Source: Treponema sp. UBA3662
GTDB taxonomy: Bacteria > Spirochaetota > Spirochaetia > Treponematales > Treponemataceae
Reading direction: 5' to 3'
Length of the DNA stretch: 12,113 nt
Assembly: GCA_002373205.1 (NCBI GenBank)
Contig: DFJV01000101.1
Coordinates: 1-12,113, forward strand
The position numbers were made by a program, and so were the translations under genes. Below are positions 7,649 to 12,113 of this stretch, piece by piece (position 1 is the stretch's first letter; each line of letters starts with the position of its first letter). The notes under the pieces were generated by a model, which searched no databases, was not told where the DNA came from, and was given only the letters and a program-made list of their open reading frames with translations.

Positions 7649-8728
7649 ATGAAGACACAAAACTTTGCAAAATCAATTTTTCTTATACTGCTCTTCTTTG
7701 CCTTCATCACCCTGGTGGCCATACTAAAAATTTTAAACGCTTTTTTTATTCCGCTTACGGTAAGCATACTGCTTTCCTTTGTCTTCTACCCCTTCTGCAA
7801 AAAACTGCACAAGCTACGCATTCCCTGGGCACTTTGCGTAACAATAGTAATCGTTGTAGCCCTCTTTGCCCTTTATTTTATTGGCAACCTGCTTGCAAAC
7901 AGCCTTAGCACAATAGTCCACACCTATCCAAAATACGAAGAGCGCTTTACATCCATTTACCAGACCTTCTGCAAAACCTTCAAAATTCATTATGAGGAAG
8001 ACTCATCCCTTTTCGTAAACCTCTGGAATTCAATCAAGGTGCGCTCCACCCTGCAGAACATGGCCTTTACGCTTAGCGGTTCAATAGTTGACTTTACAAA
8101 AAAGTTCCTTGTCGTGGGCCTGCTCACAATTTTCCTGCTGCTCGAAATAAATTCAATGAAGGACAAAATAACAAAGGCTTTTCCCATCAGGGAATTTGGC
8201 AAAAAGATTCTTAACATTGCGGAAAACACAATAAGCGACGTAACCCACTACATTTCAATCAAGTTCATAATATCGCTTCTTACAGGAATCCTTGTCTTTG
8301 CCATAACCTTCTTTGCAAAGATGGACTTCCCCGTGCTCTGGGGCTTCCTTTCATTCGTGCTAAATTTTATACCAAGCTTTGGCTCAATAATTTCCTGCGC
8401 ACTTACAACGCTCTTTGCCCTGCTGCAATTCTACCCGGAATGGGGCTTAGTCCTCTTCATAGGAATTGCAACAGTCAGCATCAACATGATTTTGGGCAAC
8501 ATAATTGAACCGCGCTGGGAAGGCTCAGACCTAGGCATTTCCCCCTTCATCATATTGGTAAGCCTTTCTTTCTGGGGATGGATGTGGGGATTTTTGGGCA
8601 TGATCCTTGCAGTACCGCTCATGGTAATAATCAAAATTGTCTGCGAAAACATAGAACTTCTGCAGCCCTTTGCGGTAATCATAGGAACAAACAAAAGCCA
8701 CAGGCGCAAAAAGAAAGAGGAAGACTAG
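7649..8728 (+). CDS. AI-2E family (PerM/TqsA-type) transporter permease
   Basis: The 359-residue protein is highly hydrophobic, with about seven or eight predicted membrane segments: a pair at roughly 9-50, one near 60-80, a soluble region from about 85 to 150, then a hydrophobic C-terminal half. The family's conserved features are in that half: NFIPSFGS at 239-246 and IEPRWEGSDLGISP at 286-299, followed by a WGWMWGFLGMILAVPLMVIIK type final segment. Family members export or exchange small solutes, including Na+ or H+ antiport and autoinducer-2 efflux; the name does not prove AI-2 as substrate. AGAGG at 7641-7645 supports the start. The C-terminus is basic (HRRKKKEED). Its stop shares a CTAG with the stop of the converging gene, and I see no terminator at the junction. 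Confidence 0.93.
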   Translation: MKTQNFAKSIFLILLFFAFITLVAILKILNAFFIPLTVSILLSFVFYPFCKKLHKLRIPWALCVTIVIVVALFALYFIGNLLANSLSTIVHTYPKYEERFTSIYQTFCKTFKIHYEEDSSLFVNLWNSIKVRSTLQNMAFTLSGSIVDFTKKFLVVGLLTIFLLLEINSMKDKITKAFPIREFGKKILNIAENTISDVTHYISIKFIISLLTGILVFAITFFAKMDFPVLWGFLSFVLNFIPSFGSIISCALTTLFALLQFYPEWGLVLFIGIATVSINMILGNIIEPRWEGSDLGISPFIILVSLSFWGWMWGFLGMILAVPLMVIIKIVCENIELLQPFAVIIGTNKSHRRKKKEED

Positions 8729-9651
8729 TACTTTTTCTTTTCCATAATAAAGCGGGAGTCTTCTGCCTTAATGCCAAGGTAGCGGCATACAAAGCACCTT
8801 TTTTCTCCAGAAGAATAAATGTTTTCCACAGTGCAGGGAACTTTTATCGTGCGCTTTAGATGATGCTCAGGCCTTATGTCAAATTCAAAGGTAAGGACGT
8901 ATTCCCCCTCAAGCTCCAGCAGGTTTGTTGTGTTTCCAGTTGCGGCAACAAAACGCTGCTCGTCCACAAAGATAATGTCCATTGGCTCTACCCGCCCCTG
9001 GAAAGACGCCGTTCTTACCGCCAAGGGAGAAACAAGGTAGCGGCAGACAGGAATAAGATGCAGGCCGTTCCCCACAGACGGAGACATGCTCTTTTTTGCA
9101 TCAGCTATAAAACCACCCAGCATGTTCTTTGCGGCATTCTGAAATTCAGCGGGAATGTCGGAAAAAACAGGCTTGGAAAAAAGGTTGTATTCCTCGCAGG
9201 GGGGAATGCATTCGTAAGACACGCTGCTGTTGCCCCTTGCCGCAAAAGAAAGGCTTGCCTTAAAGCTCAGCTCTCCACCAACACCGTCCTTGGCAGGGTC
9301 ATGGATTCTTGCAATCTCCTGTGGAATGGAAAAGAAATACCCTTCCCTGCGCTCCACTATTCTTGTCATAAAGAAGAGCCCTACCCGGTTAAAATAGAAT
9401 TCAACACGGCAGACCATACCAGCAAACATTGCGGCATCCTGAACAGACTTTCTGATTACTCCGCTACCGTCTTCCGTAATCTTGTATGAATCTGGGGAAA
9501 GCACAACAGGAAAAAATTCATTAGCATATACATAGTTATGGTTTGCAGAACGCTCCATAGTAAGCGTAAGCGGTATCTTTTGCTCGCTAAAAGCTTTTAT
9601 AACAACGTCGCGTTCCAGCTTGGTAATATTTTCTAAAGACTCTCCTGCCAT
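8725..9651 (-). CDS. Conserved protein, possibly a degenerate YcgR/PilZ-like two-domain protein
   Basis: The 308-residue product has no signal peptide or membrane segment, so it is probably cytoplasmic. The N-terminal half, about 1-115, is beta-rich and runs like a YcgR-type N-terminal (PilZN) barrel: VCRVEFYFNRVGLFFMTRIV then YFFSIPQEIARI. The C-terminal part, about 200-308, ends in CRYLGIKAEDSRFIME, which resembles the last strand and tail of PilZ barrels. The cyclic-di-GMP signatures RxxxR and (D/N)xSxxG that should follow the N-terminal barrel are not visible; IARIHDPAKDG stands there instead. If the fold is right, it may no longer bind the nucleotide. AGGAGA (9657-9662) lies 5 bp before the ATG, and the gene follows the lipoprotein gene by 18 bp, as in an operon. 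That it is a gene is secure; the PilZ link is a weak inference. Confidence 0.85.
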   Translation of the reverse strand: MAGESLENITKLERDVVIKAFSEQKIPLTLTMERSANHNYVYANEFFPVVLSPDSYKITEDGSGVIRKSVQDAAMFAGMVCRVEFYFNRVGLFFMTRIVERREGYFFSIPQEIARIHDPAKDGVGGELSFKASLSFAARGNSSVSYECIPPCEEYNLFSKPVFSDIPAEFQNAAKNMLGGFIADAKKSMSPSVGNGLHLIPVCRYLVSPLAVRTASFQGRVEPMDIIFVDEQRFVAATGNTTNLLELEGEYVLTFEFDIRPEHHLKRTIKVPCTVENIYSSGEKRCFVCRYLGIKAEDSRFIMEKKKY

Positions 9652-9669
9652 ATATTTCTCCTATTCTAT

Positions 9670-10290
9670 CTATTCCTGATACGAATTCCTAAAAGTTATT
9701 TGGCTAATCTTCCACGCTTCTTCATTTTTCTGAACATAAACAACCGCATCAAAGCTATAGCCGTTCTTTAGCAAAAACCGCACCGGGCACTCATAGACAT
9801 TCTTTGTTGAACCCGGCTTTCCTGCCACGTAGGACTGCAAAGAAAAATTCTTACCCAGCTCCATGCGCAAGTCGTAGCGAAAAATCGCAAGGGAATAAAG
9901 GTTCTTGGCTTCAAAGAAGGTCTCCGCATCCTTGCCCGAAACAAGCGCCTTGCAAAAAGAATCAAGCACCACCCGGGCATCAGCTTCCATGCCGGACAAA
10001 TCCAGCTCGTAAAAATCCGGAAGCGAAGGATAAACCGGCGGCATGCTTTCCAAAACGGCATTAAGACTAAAGGTGTCTTGCGGAACAGACGCGGTAACCC
10101 CCGGAATGCCAGATACTTTTCCCGCAAGCAAAGAAGCGTCTATCTGGGAAGTCCAGTTTGTAGACGAGCACAAAAGCTCGGCCTCGCTCCTTAGCGTTGC
10201 GCGGGATTCCGATGAAGAGTCGTTCTGGGATGAGCAGGAAGCGCAAAAAAACGCAGACACAAAAATCAGCACAAGAAAAACTTTTTCCAT
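9670..10290 (-). CDS. Putative lipoprotein with NTF2-like C-terminal region
   Basis: From the ATG at 10290 the product is 206 residues: MEKVFLVLIFVSAFFCASC is a short lipoprotein signal with C19 as the likely lipidated cysteine after CAS, followed by a Ser/Asn-rich tether (SSQNDSSSESR). An upstream in-frame ATG at 10347 would add 19 residues and spoil the signal peptide, so I reject it. The last ~90 residues (VLDSFCKALVSGKDAETFF ... YVQKNEEAWKISQITF) have the spacing of helix-then-curved-sheet NTF2-like domains ending in W-K-I; this is a resemblance only. No Shine-Dalgarno sequence precedes the ATG, and the predicted promoter places the transcript start at the start codon. The next gene follows at 18 bp, so both are likely transcribed together. 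Role unknown; location should be the outer face of a membrane. Confidence 0.85.
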   Translation of the reverse strand: MEKVFLVLIFVSAFFCASCSSQNDSSSESRATLRSEAELLCSSTNWTSQIDASLLAGKVSGIPGVTASVPQDTFSLNAVLESMPPVYPSLPDFYELDLSGMEADARVVLDSFCKALVSGKDAETFFEAKNLYSLAIFRYDLRMELGKNFSLQSYVAGKPGSTKNVYECPVRFLLKNGYSFDAVVYVQKNEEAWKISQITFRNSYQE

Positions 10291-10297
10291 CAATATT

Positions 10298-10326
10298 ACT
10301 TTAGCACATTTTCTTTCTAAAAGCAA
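10298..10326 (-). promoter_or_regulatory. Predicted promoter of the lipoprotein operon (leaderless arrangement)
   Basis: Read on the minus strand: TTGCTT (10326-10321), a 17-bp spacer ending in TGC (extended -10), then TAAAGT (10303-10298). The predicted start is about 10291, immediately before the ATG at 10290, which would give an mRNA with essentially no leader. The TTGCTT lies just outside the left arm of the palindromic element, as it does outside the right-hand arms. Confidence 0.5.
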
Positions 10327-10346
10327 TAATTCATACTGGCACAACA

Positions 10347-10517
10347 TGGAAATCAGTTTTGGGCTTCACTACCAGGAAAATCTGGCTGAAAATCCATGAT
10401 GCGAGGTAATAGGAATCTGACTCCCTTCGGGGCTTGAAGCTATGCTGCCTGGTTCGCTCCTCGCAAATGGATTTTCATCCAGATTTTCCTTTCCGTTACG
10501 CCCAAAACTGATTTCCA
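10347..10517. repeat. Palindromic intergenic element with 60-bp arms
   Basis: The left arm 10347-10406 and right arm 10459-10517 are reverse complements. The outer 18 bases are identical (TGGAAATCAGTTTTGGGC), then 9 mismatched bases, then 12 identical (AGGAAAATCTGG), 11 of 12, and finally GCGAGG after a 1-base indel. The 52-bp centre contains CCC-TTCG-GGG, a stable tetraloop hairpin as RNA, and GCTTGAAGC. A minus-strand frame of 62 codons crosses it but reads as repeat-derived sequence. The structure is that of a MITE-like or large REP-like unit; no transposase is present nearby. Confidence 0.85.
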
Positions 10518-10566
10518 ATTGCTTTGCATAAAAAAGATCGTAGATACAAAGTTTCAAGCCATGCGG

Positions 10567-10628
10567 TTTTCAGGCGGATTTGACTTCCGCTACACCACAA
10601 ACTGATTTCCAGTTGCTTTTCATAAAAA
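10567..10628 (+). repeat. Degenerate additional copy of the right arm of the palindromic element
   Basis: The strongest part, 10599-10628, matches 10505-10534 at 28 of 30 bases (AAACTGATTTCC then TTGCTTT and CATAAAAA). The preceding 10567-10598 aligns more loosely with 10471-10504 (TTTTCA, GATTT, TTCCG-TAC in order). So one arm was duplicated or a second element has decayed here. Its end supplies the -35 box of the propeller gene. Confidence 0.75.
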
Positions 10629-10641
10629 CAAGCGCTATCAT
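10613..10641 (+). promoter_or_regulatory. Predicted promoter of the beta-propeller gene (leaderless arrangement)
   Basis: TTGCTT (10613-10618) and TATCAT (10636-10641) are separated by 17 bp. The start would fall at about 10648, the A of the ATG. No Shine-Dalgarno sequence is seen between the -10 and the ATG, consistent with leaderless translation. The -35 is part of the repeat arm copy. A related TTGCTT at 10519-10524 with TAGATA at 10541-10546 (16 bp) is a weaker second candidate. Confidence 0.5.
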
Positions 10642-10647
10642 TAACAC

Positions 10648-11700
10648 ATGAAGAAATTTATTTTGCTATCACTCACCTTTATTTTTACACAGGCATTTTT
10701 AGCACTTAACGCAAGTGCAGACAGTGCGGGGGCAAACTCAACGCCCCGCGTACAGGCAGAAAGAATCGGAGTCTACAAGTGCGGAAGACAGCCCAAGCAG
10801 GTTGTCTTTAGCCCGGACGGAGAATACATAGTAATGCCCCTCTTGGAAGACGACGGCTTTGACATATTCAGCATAAAGGAAAAGAAAATCATAAAGCGCA
10901 TAAACCCGCCAAACGCAAAAAAAGTAGGCTTTGCGGAAGGAATCTTTGTCCCCTCAAAAAATGCCTTCTTTGTCTCACAGATGACAACCGCAACCGTCTA
11001 CGAATACACCTACCCCGGCTTTGAATACAAACGCGCAATCCCCACAAACGCAGTCTGGTCAAAAATAATCGAATGGTGCCCGCAAAAAAACATGCTTGCA
11101 GTCTCAAACTGGTGCTCAAACGACGTTTCGCTAATCAACTACGACTCAGGCAAAGTCATTACAAAACTAAGGACAGGAAAAGCCCCACGAGGCCTCTACT
11201 TCTACGACGGCGGAAAAAAGCTCCTCGTCCTCTCCTACGAATCCGGCACCCTCGAAGCCTTTGACACGGAAAGCTTTGCAAGAATAAACAAGCTGGAAAT
11301 TCCAAAAGCCAGCATGAGGCACGCAGCCCCCAGCGCAGACGGAAAGACAGTCTTTATAAGCGACATGTACTACGCAAAAGTCTACAAGTTTGACCTTGAA
11401 AGCTTTACCATCACCGCCAAATTTTCAACCTTCCACAAGCCAAACACAATCGCCCTCTACAAAAACCGCTACCTCTTCATAAGCTGCCGCGGCCCCAACA
11501 ACCCGGTAGACTACACAAGGCGCAGCCCGGAAAACGGCAAAATCCAGATCATAGACACAAAAACCATGACGCTCCTAAAAGAAATCCCCGGCGGAAACCA
11601 GCCCACAGGCCTTGCCCTAAGCCCCGACGGAACCATGCTCTGCTTCTCCAACTTCCAGGACTACAACATAGAGCTCTACAAAATTAGCATTGACCAGTAA
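10648..11700 (+). CDS. Exported YncE/YVTN-type beta-propeller protein
   Basis: A clear Sec signal peptide (MKKFILLSLTFIFTQAFLAL) with cleavage after NASA, at residue 24, sends the protein across the inner membrane. The remaining ~326 residues fit about seven blades of ~45. Repeated elements include RQPKQVVFSPDGEYIV, KAPRGLYFYDGGKKLLVLS, APSADGKTVFISD, HKPNTIALYKNRYLFIS and NQPTGLALSPDGTMLCFSN, each followed by an 'F/I-D' strand such as EAFDTESF or IIDTKTM. This is the YncE/YVTN pattern of periplasmic or surface propellers, usually binding surfaces for protein, DNA or ligand rather than enzymes. Several cysteines lie in the mature part (for example in VYKCGRQP, EWCPQ, SNWCSND and SCRGPNN), so disulphides are possible. 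It is transcribed away from the lipoprotein operon. No specific role can be read. Confidence 0.9.
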   Translation: MKKFILLSLTFIFTQAFLALNASADSAGANSTPRVQAERIGVYKCGRQPKQVVFSPDGEYIVMPLLEDDGFDIFSIKEKKIIKRINPPNAKKVGFAEGIFVPSKNAFFVSQMTTATVYEYTYPGFEYKRAIPTNAVWSKIIEWCPQKNMLAVSNWCSNDVSLINYDSGKVITKLRTGKAPRGLYFYDGGKKLLVLSYESGTLEAFDTESFARINKLEIPKASMRHAAPSADGKTVFISDMYYAKVYKFDLESFTITAKFSTFHKPNTIALYKNRYLFISCRGPNNPVDYTRRSPENGKIQIIDTKTMTLLKEIPGGNQPTGLALSPDGTMLCFSNFQDYNIELYKISIDQ

Positions 11701-11769
11701 TGCCTTATATTCTTTTGGACGGAACCTTCCTTTGCTCTTCGACTTTGCTTAATGGCTAACTCGACAAAC

Positions 11770-11859
11770 ATGCCCATGCGCCACCGCCCTTCCAGCCTTC
11801 GCTAACGCTCATCCCGCCCTACGGCCGGGACTGCGGGCTTCCACGGCGGCGTAGGTCGC
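11770..11859 (-). repeat. Dispersed GC-rich intergenic repeat, copy 2 (inverted)
   Basis: The reverse complement aligns with 380-464: CGACCTACGCCGCC, GTGGA, the block ATGAGCGTTAGCGAAGG and GGCGGTGGCGCA-GGGCAT. It is 90 bp against 85 bp, with most divergence left of the middle block. It lies 69 bp downstream of the propeller stop; the 11701-11769 spacer shows nothing identifiable. The two copies bracket nearly the whole window in opposite orientation. Confidence 0.75.
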
Positions 11860-11861
11860 TG

Positions 11862-11893
11862 CATAAAAAAATCCCTCCCTGGATTTTTTTATG
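11862..11893. terminator. Perfect 13-bp hairpin, possible bidirectional terminator
   Basis: CATAAAAAAATCC (11862-11874) pairs with GGATTTTTTTATG (11881-11893) around CTCCCT. The A and T runs put a T-tract after the GG/CC stem base on either strand, so it could end transcripts from both sides. The GC part is short, so termination strength is uncertain. It adjoins the dispersed repeat and could belong to it: copy 1 also has an A run beside its equivalent end. Confidence 0.45.
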
Positions 11894-11895
11894 AT

Positions 11896-11920
11896 TGCAG
11901 AATTGCCTTGCAATTCTGCA
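11896..11920. repeat. Perfect 11-bp hairpin
   Basis: TGCAGAATTGC and GCAATTCTGCA are exact reverse complements around CTT. It starts 2 bp after the preceding hairpin. A weaker hairpin follows at 11926-11946 (GCCAT-CC-ATGGC with flanking TAA/TTA). No T run follows, so it does not look like a terminator. Confidence 0.8.
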
Positions 11921-11989
11921 TGCGCTAAGTCGCCATCCATGGCTTAATATTTGTTGGCTTAGAAATCACATAACCGTCACCTGCCACAG

Positions 11990-12011
11990 ATTCCGGGTCG
12001 TAGCCCGGAAT
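11990..12011. repeat. Perfect 8-bp GC-rich hairpin
   Basis: ATTCCGGG and CCCGGAAT pair around TCGTAG. It is followed within a few bases by the 12-bp palindrome AAAAATATTTTT (12015-12026). The region between the previous hairpin and this one (11947-11989) shows no gene. Confidence 0.8.
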
Positions 12012-12030
12012 GACAAAAATATTTTTACCG

Positions 12031-12072
12031 CGAGTTTCCTCAGGAAACTCGTAGCACAAACGCAGTTTGTGC
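12031..12072. repeat. Two adjacent perfect hairpins (9 bp and 8 bp)
   Basis: CGAGTTTCC pairs with GGAAACTCG (12031-12051) around TCA, and after 2 bp GCACAAAC pairs with GTTTGTGC (12054-12072) around GCA. Both stems are exact with three-base loops. Confidence 0.8.
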
Positions 12073-12074
12073 CC

Positions 12075-12113
12075 GTCACCCTGAACGCAGACTGTCACCC
12101 TGAACTTGATTCA
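12075..12113. repeat. Tandem GTCACCCTGAAC units, the last running off the window
   Basis: GTCACCCTGAAC occurs at 12075-12086 and 12094-12105, 19 bp apart. The second continues as TTGATTCA, so CCCTGAA is about to pair with a TTCAGGG that would begin at 12110; only TTCA is visible before the window ends. This looks like the first half of another hairpin module. Confidence 0.6.

Noticed and set aside
8860..9489. Plus-strand open frame of 209 codons opposite the PilZ-like gene
   Set aside because: No ribosome binding site and no recognisable domain. The minus-strand frame is longer, has a good ribosome binding site and fits the operon.
10291..10347. Upstream ATG at 10347 for the lipoprotein gene
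   Set aside because: It would add 19 polar and mixed residues ahead of a good lipoprotein signal and would overlap both the palindrome and the predicted promoter. The ATG at 10290 gives a textbook short signal with cysteine at 19.
10369..10557. Minus-strand open frame of 62 codons across the palindromic element
   Set aside because: It lies wholly within the inverted repeat and its spacer, has no ribosome binding site, and is better explained by repeat sequence. Similar short frames arise from any copy of such an element.
11862..12113. CRISPR array
   Set aside because: The hairpins differ from one another and lack equal-length repeats and spacers; no cas gene is present.

Overview
The window most likely comes from a Treponema-like spirochaete. 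The clues are relaxed spirochaetal lipoprotein and signal-peptide features, an SMC whose middle does not look like a normal hinge, an Ala/Pro/Lys-rich exported TPR protein, a YcgR/PilZ-like protein beside a lipoprotein, and intergenic space filled with modular palindromic repeats. This placement rests on family resemblance read by eye, not on a database search.

Layout, left to right. Positions 3-371 hold the tail of an Rpn/PD-(D/E)XK-type recombination-promoting nuclease that is cut by the window edge. It is followed by a dispersed GC-rich repeat (380-464) and an otherwise gene-free stretch ending in a strong extended -10 promoter. That promoter drives smc (643-3849). A small single-pass membrane protein (3940-4308) and a long exported TPR protein (4305-6170) follow on the same strand; the last two overlap by ATGA, and a hairpin terminator closes the group at 6200-6235. 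A new promoter then drives serS (6322-7620), followed after 28 bp by an AI-2E-family permease (7649-8728).

The strand switches at a shared CTAG that serves as stop codon for both the permease and a minus-strand gene. The minus-strand pair is a lipoprotein (9670-10290) upstream of a YcgR/PilZ-like protein (8725-9651), 18 bp apart. A secreted beta-propeller gene (10648-11700) runs divergently on the plus strand.

The least ordinary part is the roughly 360 bp between the divergent lipoprotein and propeller genes. It contains a 171-bp palindromic element with 60-bp arms and a further degenerate copy of one arm. The arm ends carry TTGCTT sequences that sit as -35 boxes, 17 bp from plausible -10 boxes, in front of both genes. 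Both predicted transcripts would start at or next to the ATG, and neither gene has a visible Shine-Dalgarno sequence, which suggests leaderless expression from repeat-borne promoters. After the propeller gene lies a second, inverted copy of the 380-464 repeat, followed by a chain of six or more perfect or near-perfect hairpins running to the window end.

How the genes work together: SMC (chromosome organisation) and SerRS (translation) are housekeeping functions. The membrane, TPR, lipoprotein and propeller genes are envelope proteins of unknown role. No defence system, CRISPR array, tRNA or rRNA was seen.
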